Counted from the first letter of the stretch, positions 1 to 14,527 are shown. The stretch is DNA of 64,000 nucleotides from Solen grandis (GCA_021229015.1 CM037782.1:35742038-35806037); one strand, 5' to 3'. A program made the numbers and translations. Notes: a model not told the origin generated them from the sequence alone.

Positions 1-3000
1 TTTTCTGGACTTTTGTACGGACTGATGCGGGCCCTCTTTTTGATATTCCCATTTACAGTGACAAAACCACCGTTAGCTATTGCTAGCTATTGATTCGACT
101 CTTCATTATGATTTTAAATCAAGGGGCTCTTATCGTATGAAATCGCAATCGCCTCCCTTCTTGAGAATCTAGAGGCCAATGTTCCACTAGTCTTAGCAAT
201 TTGCCACTCCACATTGAACAAATAATAGTAACTGCGAGGTCCCTGGCTTCAGTATTCTGCAATAGGAAGTACACCTTCAGGGCGTTTGTGTCTTTTGTTA
301 AATTAGGCGAAAAACTCTGGCTATTTGATAGCATTGTCAACCGAATTTGTTAAGATAATGAATAATGAATATTTAAGCAATAAAACCGTTGTTCGGTATG
401 CTTAATTATTTTATGATAGGACCAAGGGCTTCCACTCAGTGGGGCTTCTTTGATGTGACAGATTGGACACAACAGGTACCGTAAGGACCCTGGACCGGAT
501 ACGCTAAAATCTGTCAGGACGATTTTTGATCAGTGGACATTGGAAGCAATGATATCTCTATCTTTTGTCAATTTCATGTTTTGCATGAATGAAAAGAGTT
601 AATTAACTGTTATGACCCACGTGGGTCCTGGCGGTTTATTACATAGTATAAACCGTCTAAATTTCTTCCCGTTATCTGTCTGACCTTATGTTTTAGCATC
701 TCGATTTCTTTCCTGATGAAGATGTTCAACGAATGCAGGTACCAGTTGCGGATTAAGCTCCCGAGAGAGTCTGGTTCCCGTCCTGTGATATATCTCCCTC
801 ATGCTTAAACCACCCAAATTTCTCTTGGCGTTATTGCTTAACATCAACCGCAGAGCTGTAGTGACGAAATGCTTTCTTATTTGCGCACGGGGTCTGTGTC
901 TGTAGGGATATTATTGTCTTGTTTTACATTTACCATTTTTATACAACTACCAGACTTACACTCGTTTGTGTAGCAATTATTTTTTAAACTAGGGTTGTAA
1001 AAACTTTAGACAAAGTATATTAGTTTGAACTATATACATACAAGAGAATACGTCCACCCTTTTCTTACAGCCAGAAATAACACTTTAAATAAGTGATAAT
1101 TAATTTGTCTGTTCGTCTGCCTGTGTTTCCATGTTAATGTGTGTGTGGTGTTTAATTTGTTTGCTTGACTCTCTGAAAACCTGTCTCTCTTTGTCTTTCC
1201 GAACGTGTGTGTGTGTGTGTGTTGTGTGTGTGTGTGTTTAATAGGCTGGTTTTATTGTTGACTTTTAAATAAATTAGAGCAAATATCCCCCGCTGACTAT
1301 GCATAATGAATATAATAGGTTTATTAATAATGACTTTAGCATAAAAGATTTTAGGAGGTATTTTCAGATTGTGAGGTTTCTTAGTCCTCTCTGGAATCGT
1401 GGTTATGATTTTATGACATTTTAATAAGTACATTTATTTTAAAGTCTAACAGGAAGACAGAAAGAAAGACATACATACACAAAAAGAGAGGGAGAATACA
1501 CAAGCAGACGAGAAACTCAGAAGAAGCAAAAATAGATAAACTTAGAAAACTTCCAATGACTATCAAATCCCATCTTCTCCTTTACTGTTCTATTTATATT
1601 AACTAAACCCATTAAACTGTCGTTAAAGTTTGCCAAATTACAAACGTGCCTCGATACCGCATCAAATACACGGCGATAATATAATTATTTTCTAATCATT
1701 CAATAATCCAAGATAAAAACTGTTAACATTCAAAATGGGGAGAGAAAGAAGAACTGCGACTTTTATTTATTCAGCTTTATATGCGGGACTTTCCTTATTG
1801 GTCCTCGACATGGGACATCGTTAGAAAACCATGATTTGGGTTTCTTTTCTAGTATATACCAGAAACTATCACTGATCAAATGACTGTGCTCTTTATAACC
1901 CTGAAAATTTATTTAAAAAAGTCAGTCGGAATTTTTTATTTAATATAAAATTATGATATCATATGCATGAATGTCAAGGTCATTTGTTTAGTTTTCATCT
2001 TTTATTTGAACATTATTCATACTGAAAATAATAGCTTCAATTTTATGTTACAGGTATACTTATCGTAGAAGTTTACATATACTTTGATTTTATGCACACT
2101 AATTCCCGTTTTTCTACCGTAAATTTCGAGCATTCACCTATAATTACTTTTTATGATGCTGAAAGGATCCATTGAATTTTTTCTTAGTGTAACAAAGAAG
2201 AGAACATAGTGATTTGCCACAAATCGTGCACGTTCCGTAGATATTGCAACCATTTTGTGCAGCCGGGTAGTTACGTAACTTCATTGCTTGTTCACAAATG
2301 ACCCGTGTCATTTGTCATTTAGCTTTCACTTTCCAACATCCGGCGTTACATCTTCATCTCATTATCAATAAACGCTTGATCACTGCGTTTGTATAATATG
2401 ACAATTCTACGGTAGTTGTAGCGGCCCAGCCATCCGTATCTAATGTAGTCGTTAAGCGCCCCCTGCCGCCTTCGACCCGTATATGATTTTACAACCAGGT
2501 GACGGCCGCGCATGGCTTTTTGTCCGCTCTCCATTCACCCTCCTACCGGTCGTATAAAAATCGGCCGGGCGACATCCGTCAAAACGTCCGCATGCCTGTG
2601 TAAATCAAATCTGATCAGGGTATACATGCGACTAAAAATAACCAAATTCTACTTTGCTCGGTGATTATGTTGTAAGTTATGGTCCGGTCTTTTGAATGAC
2701 GTCACTAAGAATGAGATGTCACTTTTTGAAGCACAGGAGCACTTGGGAGACCATAAAGGAAAACTCCTGCTGAAATATTCAGAATCCTAATAAGGGTGGA
2801 CATCTCAAGCTTGGATGTTCAAGTTCAAGTGAGAACACGTTGTCTACAGCTTCTTGCAGCTTTAAATGTCAACATTATACATGTGCCATTGAACATATAT
2901 TATGATCAGTAGAGATAATGCTTAATCAAACTGATTTTCTTCAGAATTTTATCTTACTTTAATTTAAATTTTTGTATAATGTAAATACTGGGACCGAGAC

Positions 3001-5428
3001 TGAATCTTTAACGCATTTTACGAGAAAATAGATAAACAAACAATTATAAAGATGACTTACCCGAGTTAACTTTAATTCCACAATTATGCAATAATGTTTC
3101 ATTTTGTCCTTTTTTCGTGTTCGATTTCTATATCCAAAAATAATCTAAATAAAAAAATCGTTGATGTAGGGAAAATAATCAAACGTGGAATTAAATCATG
3201 TGGAAAAATATATATGGCTTCCTTATATAATCTTCACGTATATGCATTATTAAACTGGTTGAGTAAAGTAATTTAAAGTGCTTAAAGGCCAATTATATTT
3301 CATAAAGATTCAATTTTTATGAAAAATGAAAATAGAAAATAGAACTGACATATTGTAGATGACAAATGATACATGATGTGCAAATATCTCCTTCAAAATA
3401 ACAGTCAAACTATTTAAAAATGTTGATCAATTACGTAATTTAGTATTTTGGATGGATGTCAAAATACTCTCATTGATAACATTTTGCATTGGCGAGTATT
3501 CCCAAAGACAGTCTGTAATCGAAATAATTTGAATTTTAAAAACCGTCGTCGAATCGTAACTTGTTCATTAGCTACGTCCTCAATTTATGCACTCATGCTT
3601 CGTTAACGAAGACAAACGGAATGTCTATGGAGAATTGACGAAGATATGCGGAATATGCAAATTATAGTTATTTTGTAAACAGTTGAATTATCTTAAATAA
3701 ATGATTATTTCTCATTTATGAATTGTAGTAATGTTGTAGTCAACCAGTAGGTGCAGATTGCATTTCGTAACAAATCTGTAGAAAAAACACTGGTATTTCT
3801 GTCCGAAGAATATACACTGCTTTTGGAAGAATAATGGGCCTATAGAATACTTTGCCATAACTCGTTACATAAAAGCCCATAATAAAAAAAATGAAAAGAA
3901 AGGCATTATAAATTGAGTATAAATTGAGTATGTGTATGAGGGCATGTTTTCTTCCTAATAACAATGTAACTTAGGTTACTTTTTTTCAGTAGCTGAATAT
4001 TTTATATGTTGTCTTATTATGTCTCCTTATGGAAATATGGATGGGAATTTTTTTTAAATGCTCGAATTACAACAAATGTGTTATAATTATGTTTATTTAA
4101 AAAGCAAAACAAAGCAAAGAAAAAGAAAAGAAAATCGTTTGTAAAGTTGGAGAATTCATTATCCAGTATATATTTTACGGAAAACAGAGAGGTTTAATAC
4201 AAACGGTGAAAGTTGAACGATAAAAGATTTATATTTGAAAAGGAATATTGCGGAAAACAATAAGAATGAAAAAAGTTTTTTTTTCTTCTTCTATTTTATT
4301 GTAACCTAATGGTCAAGTACCCCGTTGAAAACAGTAGAAAATGACAAACAGTACACATACACATAATAACTATGGGAATGCAAATATGGGAGTGCGTTTT
4401 TGTGTGTGTATTTAAGAGAGAGAGAGAGAGAGCTGGAGGTGGGGTGGGGGTCTTTTTTAATCATTTCAGTGCAAAAAAAATGATATAAGTTCTCCCTTCA
4501 GTCAAGGTCTTTCAATGTGTGTACCTGGCTTCCGCAAGTGAAATAACCAAACTCTAAAATGTGAATATCAATCACCTGTACATAACACACCTAGATATAT
4601 TGTTTAATCACGTATCTTAATCGAATATCATATCTTCTATGTTTAACTAAATCAAAAATATGAATAAGCGATCGATGATAAGAACAAGAAAATGTGGCCA
4701 CTTAGTCCAAGTGGCCGCTGAATAGAGATCCAGGGTAAAATCAAGGCAAGTCTGGGATTCCTAAATCTGGCCGTTAGAACTGGTGGTTGACTGCTCAATA
4801 CAAGTTCCGCTGTATTTTTTAACATAAGAAAATGATTATACTGGATGGATTGGATATATTTAAACCCTCTTATAAGATTAAGCTGCTACGGACTTTAAAA
4901 CACAAAGAGCACAAATATAAACAGTCACATTCGTGAAGTGCTAGCAGTGGTATTATTATCATTGTTGTTATTATTATTTTTATTATTACTACTTCGTCTG
5001 TATGCTTCTCTACGCTTTTTTTAAATGACTATCGATTCATTACTAAAATGGAGTAACCCCATCTTTAGATGGTATCATATCTAGACTTTGTAGTCACACT
5101 GACTGCTGTTCTCTAAAACAATGAAACATTCACCTGAGTACCAATATATATCAGGTAAGAAATATATTAAAATCAATTAGAACGAACCATGACTCTTTGG
5201 TTTGAGCATTGATCTGCCCACTTCGTGTATAGATACCCGACACATTGTGACATCACTTGATACATTCATCATCATGATACGTACAATTATTATCATCACC
5301 TAGACATGGATTTTATCCTAGACAGATAGATTTTTTTTTCAGTAATTAATGTACAAAATATATGGGTAAAATTAATAAGATTATTAAATAATTTATACTG
5401 ACGTAGCGACAGTAAACCCCAAAATAAC
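1..5428. other. Gene-free AT-rich DNA
   Basis: No supportable exon or transposon. There is a (GT)n run, a purine-rich stretch at 1440-1520, an (AG)n run at about 4418-4432, and a GC-richer unique island at 2200-2620. Confidence 0.7.
1204..1239. repeat. (GT)n microsatellite
   Basis: A GT run with one interruption. Confidence 0.9.
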
Positions 5429-5592
5429 AAGGCACCGTGGTTTATTGGTTCACGTGAATGTCTACGGATCCGAAGGTTGTGGATTCAAACCCCACTCGGA
5501 GCATGATTTGTCAATGCGCAAAGTACTAGGCCAACACAGGATAAGTATAATATGTAGGAACTTGTTTCCCAGTTGAGTAAAATACAGTAAAT
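5429..5592 (+). mobile_element. tRNA-derived SINE
   Basis: The tRNA-like head has A-box TGGTTTATTGGTTCA and B-box GGATTCAAACC, followed by a non-tRNA body ending in an A/T-rich stretch. No clear target duplication was identified, and the 3' border is approximate. Confidence 0.5.
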
Positions 5593-6189
5593 TTGTTTAA
5601 ATTGATATCGAGAACAAGACTACCTTGCCTCGTGGCCTCGGTCGTGTAAGTTTTGTTCAAGAAAATACAGTCGGTATTAAGCTTACAACGATTTTCGGTC
5701 TAAGCAAAAAAAAAAAAAACAAGTACCGGCATAACACTAAATTCACGGTTATCCGAGAACTGATTTGGAAATGAAAGTCTCGGATAGTTGTCCCTCTACA
5801 TCTGTCTGTGTTCTCCACACTCAGACTAGAAATAATTTTTACATTAAGCACTTTTACTGTAGTTAAATTTAATCAGAAGTACCTATATACGTACATTGTA
5901 TATCACATGACATACAATCAAACATTAAATAACAAACATTAAATCCTTATATTTTCCATCATATCGCTTGTTATGTATTGCGACTGTCCGAAATTAAATT
6001 TAGAGAACGAAATCATTGGGATTGAAATTTTCTAAATTGTATTTTGACACCGAGGAATTGTACCGTCAATATATATCTCGTTCATACATAGTATTCACAA
6101 CTTCTCGCTCTGAAACAAAATCCCATTGATTTTTTTTTACCAGGAGAAAGAGCAGTTTATTATATTAAGCCTAAAATTATCGTATCAGC

Positions 6190-6640
6190 ACCAATTAAAC
6201 ATGAATTTTATGCCATTGTGAATAATTAATATTCAAAGGCAGAGGTCAATGTCGCACAACAGCTTCATCAGCGAAGGTCATAAATGAAATACGAATCCAG
6301 CAAAAATGCACCTGACAACAATTACTCATTTCTTTTTATTTTTTGGCCACAAACGGAAAGTCTGTGTAGACAAATGAAGACCACGCAGGGCGCTGCATAT
6401 TTTGCGCTACTTTGGCCGTTTTTATGACTTTTAACCCTTTTATTTGCCGGAACGTACGGCGATTAGAAATTTGCCGTATTCATGGGAGGTAAAACAATAT
6501 CTTTTCAGAGGCTCGGTGCAGATTTTTCACAGCTTGTCACGTGACCGGTGGGTCAGCGATGGGACAGTAAATGAAGTGATTATTGGTCATTTATATGCTA
6601 TAATTGACCGCGTGGTGATGAATGACGGGAAATAATTAGT
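6190..6640. promoter_or_regulatory. Candidate developmental enhancer island
   Basis: Unique sequence of higher complexity than its flanks. CCATTGTGAATAATTAATAT followed by TCAAAGG juxtaposes SOX-like, POU/homeodomain-like and TCF-like words at about 6212-6239. CACGTGACC occurs near 6539. No gene structure was recognised. Confidence 0.25.
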
Positions 6641-7699
6641 ACATGTGTACAGTTGCTGGTCATTGCAGGACGAAACAGCATGGACACATTCTTCCAAGGA
6701 TGCATCCTGTCTGGACGTTTGATTTATTCCATTCTATGATATATTGCTTATCAGTTCGAATTCTTCGAAAATTGTATTAATTTCTTTGATTCCAAAGGAA
6801 ACCGAGAGCATGCCGTTCATTAGTTGTCGTTTAAGTAAGATTATCCTCCCATAGCCTACCTTCTTTACCTTTTCTCACCATACAGCTAAAATCCACGTAT
6901 TGTTGTCATGCAAATGTACATCAAATTTTCGGAAGAACAATTCACTGAAATGGACCTTCTTCAGTTTACTTATTTGATTATGTCAGTAGAGTGAACTACA
7001 GACCATAAGACCACCGCTGGAACCTCAGACTCCTGGTCTTAATAATGGACTGATCTGATTATCAGGTTAGATTTAAACCAATTAAGAAATGGGCCCTGGA
7101 GTAAAGAACACTGTAGTGAAATGGTCTTAATATACCATATTTCCGTATTTACCGTATTCGTTTCCATCTTTATCCTGTACTGACACAGTGAGATAAGAAG
7201 GTAGGCAGTATAATTTAATCCATATAACCGGTTAATATATTTTGATCAATTTGTGTGACATGTCGGAGATACTTTCAAGTCAAGTAAGTCAACGTGCAGT
7301 TCAAGGACTTGTACTTAAAGCATTATTTTACCATTTACAAAGTTACCGCTTTCTGGCGAATAAAAAGCGATGTTCACGCAGTCCTTGGCACGAGGACATA
7401 CAAATAACTGCGGAAATCTGAATATCACTTTACATACAGCAAAACTGTTTTTCAAACTCTGGTTGTATTGATAAAATGTCAATGTGTGGGAACAACCATG
7501 GCTTTAATATGAAATGATACTGTATACCATATTGTCAAACAGATTCTTTCTTGGCCGCTAACATTAAACACTACGTATCTCTTTTGATAATCATAAAATC
7601 TACATAATTGTGAAAAGACTGAAACTAAAACTGAAAGAAATAAAAAAATAAAAAGAAATAAAAAAACAATACATTTGAAAAATCGTTGAAGAGCTTTAA

Positions 7700-7920
7700 C
7701 CCTTTCCCTCATAGAGAAAACCATGAAAAGACGTATGCGAACAACATAAAACCAGATCAGCCTGCGAGTAACAGGTTTTATGCTGTTCGCTGCTCCTCAG
7801 TGGTCTGGAAATGAGGATTTTGTAATTAAATTTGGTAAGGTTTAACTGTGGTTTTCTGCAGATCAGGCTTTATGTGGTACCTATTGAGTGCGTCAAAATG
7901 AGTCTATATGAGGGAAAGGG
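7700..7920 (+). mobile_element. piggyBac-type MITE, copy 1
   Basis: The 221-bp element is flanked by TTAA on both sides (7696-7699, 7921-7924). Its terminal inverted repeats are CCCTTTCCCTCAT and ATGAGGGAAAGGG. CCC-starting TIRs with TTAA duplication are the piggyBac signature. It has no coding capacity. Compared with copy 2 it lacks 13 bp, which removes one arm of an internal palindrome. Confidence 0.85.
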
Positions 7921-8080
7921 TTAAAGTTTTTAGATGTTGCTTTTTTTAGTAAGACAGCTGCTAGTACACACGTTAAATATGTGCTTCATAGAATTTTATA
8001 ACTCATACACAAGCATGAGAAAATGTACCAAACTTATTTATATGAATTTGAATTTAATTTGCCGTATCTGTCATATGCAT

Positions 8081-8146
8081 GTACACATATACAAGAAGCA
8101 CATATACATGTACACATATACAAGAAGCACATATACATGTACACAC
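8081..8146. repeat. 29-bp minisatellite, 2.3 units
   Basis: GTACACATATACAAGAAGCA plus CATATACAT is repeated exactly twice, followed by a partial third unit. Confidence 0.9.
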
Positions 8147-9909
8147 ATTTGTATAACAAACATAATGATGACTAACAGTGACAGATTGATATATGTAAAT
8201 TATGAATGCAACAATGTACCATGTACACGTTGAGATAAATAAAGTTCTGTTCTGTTAACTAACCCGTGCTTTTTTTATAAACTGTAAAGTTAGTTTTTTA
8301 TTTGTCATCATTAATGTATAGAGTCTGTTTTCTGTCTGTCTGTCCGTCTGTCTGTCATTTTCAGTTTCATTATCATCATTGCTAGACTGTAAGAGGTCAT
8401 TTAAATATGATACTAAACTAGTCATTCGTAGAACCATTATTAGATGTGTTTTATGACTTTTGTAACTATGAACCTTCAAAACCGAGTAATTCTGTTCTAA
8501 TTCCTTACCTCCAATATCAATATTACGTTCCTCAGTATTGTCAAGGTCATATTTAAAGACGTTCCAGCGGATAAGAACCGAACTTTTTTTTTTTTTGGCG
8601 GGGAAGGGGGTCTTATTTAATATAAGTAGAATGTTAAAGGAAACTCCAATATTAATGTAAAAGGCATAATAAAAAGCATATTTGTCAAATTTTGAAGGAC
8701 CGAATGCTCCATTTTCGTGTTTTCATGCAAATTTGGCTTAAGTTTCGATTTAAAAAAGCTTTGGTTAAAAAGGGCATGTTTTTAAATTTTCAGAAGGCTT
8801 AAATTTCAGTGGATAGAATCTGGAAAAAATAAAGGAAATCTGTCCATTTTTGTATGGTCTGGTTGTTTTATCAAAGTTATACTTATAATAAGTTAAATTG
8901 ATAAATTTGGGTATTTTTTAATATGATTTAAGTCCTAAAGCAGTTGGTTGTTTTGTTGTGTTTAGTTTTTCGTTCAACTAGTGATCGTTATCTGTAATAA
9001 AATCACTTTACGATATATTTTTATATGTCTTAAATACCTAAAAAAATGTTGTTGTTGTGCACAATTTTAGAAAAAAATGTCCATAATATTAAAAAAAAAT
9101 AACTGAAAGGCCTTTAAAATCAGCATAAATTCAACCACAAATAGAGTCTGTAATCGGAGTTTTGATACATGATCATCCAAGGCACGCTCGTCACTTATCT
9201 TCCTAAACACTCTGAGACCCGCTAGCCATTTTTTTCTGTTTCAGGGTTGTTTTTTTAAAGTTCATGTTAATCAAATCCCTTTGATAATGCATTTTATTGC
9301 TTTTTGCGCGCTGCAGACATGCAATCAATCCATGCTTCGATAGTCATTTTTATGCCATCGGCATTTTTATGGGGACAAATGAAAAAAAAAGTGAGGCAAT
9401 TTTATTATCTGATTGATCACGTTTAGTGTTGAGGACTCCTAACCAAACATGAGGGACAGGTACTAGATCGTTTAGCATAGTTTATAAAGATTATTCAGTT
9501 ACTTGGGCTCATGTCAGAGAAAAATATATATTAGTTCCTATAGGTACAGTCGAATACATATGAATAGAGTGATAAATACGATTTCTGCTATAAACTAACC
9601 CCACGTGATTAATCAAAGCATTAATATGCTACTTATAATACAATGACACTGAAAGTCAATCGTTTGCATCAATACGTCATTAATGTTCAAAATGTAGTAA
9701 ACTAAACCAGTCTTCCAGTTATTTGACCGGTAAGATTTGTAAAAAGCAAAACAGCATAATGAGGTTTCTTCTCATTATAACTTACATAATATATATGGCT
9801 ATACATATGATCTGCCGGTATGCTATGATCGTGTTCAGGAACATAATTTCGTGCAAACATTGGTTATAGAAATCATAACTTATGGCCTTAAGGTGTTCGA
9901 AGTAAACAT

Positions 9910-10168
9910 CTCGGTGGCCCGGTGGTTAATGGTCCCGCGGGTTAGGGTGGGCATGGGTTCGATCCCCGGTCGCGACATACCAAAGTCGAAAAAAATGGTA
10001 CTGGTATAGCTCGCCTGCTTGGCACTCGGCATATAAGGGTAGTTGCAGGACTGGTTTGCCCGGTGTCAGGATAATGTGAGTGGGTATGGTATCAGGCCAC
10101 ATATCTACGAAGTTTCTCCAAATGACTGAAATACTGTTAGTGGGACGTTAAACCAAACAAACAAACAA
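9910..10168 (+). mobile_element. tRNA-derived SINE, full length
   Basis: The head has TGGCCCGGTGGTTAA and GGTTCGATCCC boxes. A ~150-bp body follows (…AAGGGTAGTTGCAGGACTGG…). The end is GTGGGACGTTAAACC with a (CAAA)n tail, the arrangement of mollusc core/Meta-type SINEs. A partial relative lies at 27983-28160. Confidence 0.75.
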
Positions 10169-13100
10169 TCATTCCAAATAAACCTTGCGCACAATATTCC
10201 GACATAATTTTGGCCATATCATTATGTATAAAATGATTTCAATCATTAGAGTCATTTTGCTCGCTATTTTGTGGACGCACACGATTTTGGCAGAATTTGC
10301 TTGGCATGTCGAATTTAAACGGCGCAGATGGTGTGAGTATACAATGCCAACAACTTCAGTTAGTTTCATAAATAAAAAAAAAAACGCTTTTTCCTTTGAC
10401 TCGGTCATGGGGATTGACGTCCGTTCCGATTATTATTATTAGTAGTATTATCGAGCCGATTTCGCGCAAAAAATGAACTCTTTTTATTATCGTGGTCACT
10501 AAATTCCCTTACAGAAAATTTATGTTCGTACTCGTCATTTTTCTTTTGTCGGCGAGTGGATGGTGTTTATGAAACTAGATACGTTTTTTTCTCACTTTTA
10601 TAACTAAAAAGTGCCTTCAAACAATTATTATTCATAAAGTTATGTCCTTTAAAGATTTTATCGTTTATTGAATACTGAAATATTATAAATTAATAGGTTG
10701 AAACGGTACAAAAAAGGTTCTGCACAAGTAATTATAACTTTGAGATTTAACAGAATAATTATGAAGTACATATAATCCATTTGGAGAAAGAAGCGTGCAT
10801 GTTACACTATGAAATCATAGTAGGTTATCGTTATGCTGAGAAACAACTCATGGGAAAAATGCACAAATAGATACCGGTAATATATATTTCTTCCATATGA
10901 AACCTCTGTAACTCATTTATTTTGATTCGAAGGTTATGCAGTTTTATGGTTTACGTTTTTTTTGTTTTTTTGGGGGTTTTTTTGGGGGGTTTTTTTAGGG
11001 GGGGGGGGTAGGTACTAATCTAATATAATTATTTATGCAATCAACAGCCCTGATGGATTCACTGTAAATGATCTTCATTAAGCTGTTTTACCGTATTCGG
11101 AAACTTTTTTCTTGATGATCAAGAATTAACATATAATAAAAACCCAGTACAACAATGCGCCACTTTCAAACAAATAGCATTTTCCAGATTTATGTGTTAC
11201 ATATATTACTGAGGAGATACGTGTACATCAAAATGAAATGGCGGTTCAGTTTATTATGACTAAAAGAGCATCTTAATGTAATAAATCATGACATGTCTAC
11301 TGTATGTAATAATCCATTTAATGCACAATTTATTGTTAAGGAATCTAACGTTTACAATTGAATCCTATCAAATCTTGTGCATTGTATTTCAAACGTAATT
11401 AGGAAACTCAATTACATTTTGTTTTTTTTCTTTCCCAAAAATTCCAAGAATTAATGTCCTAATGTCCGAAATTGCAAAATCCATTTGTGTCATTTTATTA
11501 ATACTTTTAAACGCATATCTCAGAAGTATGTAAAATTCAAAAGAATGAAGAAAATTATTTACGATGCATACAAACTTAAAAAGAGGTAGTTTAAAAGCTT
11601 CTTTGCACAACTAAGCTTATCAGTATAGCAACAAAATAAATCAGTAAGATAGATAACTAATTACCTGAAAAGTGTAATCAATAATTTAAAAACCCAATTT
11701 TTAATTTTCTGAATTTGTTCAGCCCTCTTTTGTAAACTCAATTCTTGAAATATATACATTGTAGGCGATTTATAGTGCAAATTAGTTAATAAGCAAAACA
11801 GTCTAAAGACCAGGCAGATAGCGTGAGGAACTATATGTTAATTTACTTATTTTAGCTAAACTATCTTGGATTTCTCCTCATATAAGCGAAGACCTCTTAA
11901 TCATTCTGCTTTTTATACACAAGAAGAAGAATTGCATTTCTGTCCCACACATTTTTACGGTCGCCCCTATTTCGAGTCGTGTTAACTGGAATAGTCTTCC
12001 GGAAGCCTCTATTCAAATACTAGGTTAGCCAGGGAACGGATGTATAAGAAGTGGTTGCTAGCATGTCTGTATCATTTGTTTTCACAATTAGCCCTGATAA
12101 CACTTGTCTGTACAGTTGAGCAGTTCTTCGACTTAAACAACTGGCATTGTGTTGTCTTTTTAATTAGCATATATTTCATCTCAACGCCCTTTCGAATGTT
12201 TCGATTTTTTAGTGACTCATTTTTACTTAATTTTACTATGATGTGTGTGTTAAGAATGTACAATCTATTCTTCATTAAAATACTTCTACTGCAATGCGAA
12301 CAAAATGGAATTATTTTCCAACCGCTGTATCCATATTGATTGCTACAAGTACAAGACACGTCGTTTTTCCCCCTTAAGATTAAAATTATACTTTTTATCC
12401 AAAATAATTCAGTCCTTGTCATTTGAATTATGTTAAAGATACTTTTCATTCATTCTACATGAAATTTTCCGTCAACATTTTCTGTTTTGTTGAAGATAAA
12501 TGATTGATCAGGTACGAGCTTATCATGACAAATATGATGCAGTTTTATGTTAAATAGCTTTAAGTGCGAAGCCGACCTCTTTCAGCTTCGTTTTCGTTAA
12601 TTCAGTTATATATATTGTAGTTTCAGATTCAAAATATTTCTGGTTTATGGTAACTGGATTGACGAGACCTGGTAGTATTATGGGTGTTTTATTCCAAGCT
12701 TTTCTATTTCATCAAAAGTAGGTCAAAGTTCAAGGTAATGATCAACTGCATAATGAACATAAATCCACTTAAGCAATTGTCTAAATATTGAAGCAATTCA
12801 GTGAAGGACATAGAAGTTATAGCAGATTTTTAAGAAAATGGTCAAACTGAGCGAACACCCGACGTCATCAATTTTACGGAAATGTTCGTTGAAAAAAAAA
12901 CGTCCAAAATAATAAGACACATATGTTTTTTTTATATATTTCTTCTCGTCTTGTTAAAACATTTTATTTTATTAACACAAGTAGAATATTGATTACCAGT
13001 TCTCTTATTATTCAGCATTTTGTGTTTTAAAACCAAAAATGATTATAAAGATAAATAGGAAAACTAAGGAGTTTGATTTTCAATCGACTGCTCCAACGCC

Positions 13101-14527
13101 TCAAACTTCATTACCATGTCCAATTCCACCAGGAAAATTTACAGCCAATCTCATGCCATCCTATTAACATATTCTTTCTCCAAATTAACCCTAGAAGACA
13201 CTGTTGACATTAATTGGGTACCACCATACAAAAAATAGTCGCCAACTTCTGTTAGGACATGGCTACAGTTCCAATTACTGACCAGTTGGTTGATTTACTT
13301 TTCCCGCGAGTACAAAACTTCTGAAACACCATGTAATACTATCTCTGTCCGTTTGATAATCGCTCGTCGTCCCCTCTTTTTTAACTCTCATCACCTGTCG
13401 AGTTTTATTTGTTCTTGTTTTGGCGTTTTGTAATAATTGGCGCATCCGAAACATATCATTGGTCGACACATATCAAGTTTCTTTCCATTTTCCAATGTGC
13501 GTTTTCTGCTTCGGGCAAAGACCCGTCTTCTGCTTTTATCACCATGTGATTTGGCCAATGCAGAAAAATACCCGAACCAAATCAATTTGACAGCAACACT
13601 CTGTTGCGATTCCAGAAATTCGCTCAAACGGTAATTAATCAACTTTGTGGCTCAGGGGCAACTAGAGATAAATGCAATCTTGCTTCATTAATTACTGGGA
13701 AGTGCCGTCAGTTTATGTCTCTCAAGTTATAAATAACACGTATTTCTATGTCATCATTATAGTTTAACGGGAATTTGCAATTCCAAGTTGCCTCATTCAG
13801 TTATGATACAGTATATTGAATAAGTGACCGAACCAATCGTGCACGTGGGAACCATGTGAATCCCATTGTTTTCTGAGAACGGTAATTTAGATCTGATTTT
13901 AAGTTGTTTGTGAAACAAGTTGAAATGATTCATTTTCCTCAACTCTTTCCGGTGTAGGCAGTACTTTGTGGATGATAATGATATATGTGACATTTATCAG
14001 TATTTTGCTTGCACATCTTTTTAAATTTGTAGGTTTCATTTTCTTTTTAGACCTTATTTGAAATTAAAAAAAACAACAACATATATTTACACATCAGGCA
14101 GACATTATAAAATATACTAGGACTTATCTGTATTGTGGGATGTTATATGTTAAAAACTTAAATGTTTAAAAGCAAGCACAGGGTATATACGCATGCTACA
14201 ATAAGACTGTTGTGGCTGAAAAAATGCATATTCTGCTAATGAACAAGTTAATCTATCTGTCTCACACACAAATTTATTTTTTATATTCAAATAATCTTTA
14301 AAAGATAAACTAATGAGAAAACATTAAAAATTATATTTGAAAATTTGAATCATATATCATGATATGTTTTATAGTTATCGGAAAAAAAAGTTTTGTTTTT
14401 TTTGTTTTTGTTGTTTTTTTTTCCATATTAGAATTATAGCATGTTCATGTTTCAAATCATCCAATGGTGTCCATGTTGAAGCAAAATACTTTGACAACTT
14501 TATCATTATAAATGTAAAAAAAACTAA
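10169..14527. other. Gene-free AT-rich DNA
   Basis: Only short chance ORFs on both strands. The G-run tract at 10960-11010 is the one structural feature. Confidence 0.65.
10960..11010 (+). other. G-run tract with G-quadruplex potential
   Basis: Runs of 5, 6 and ~10 G (10972-10976, 10984-10989, 10999-11008) are separated by T7-type loops and preceded by T runs. The strand asymmetry is strong. The long last run can supply two G-tracts. Confidence 0.55.

Noticed and set aside
12040..12449. Overlapping 99- and 125-residue ORFs on opposite strands
   Set aside because: Mutually antisense, AT-rich composition, no splice context or motif. Chance.
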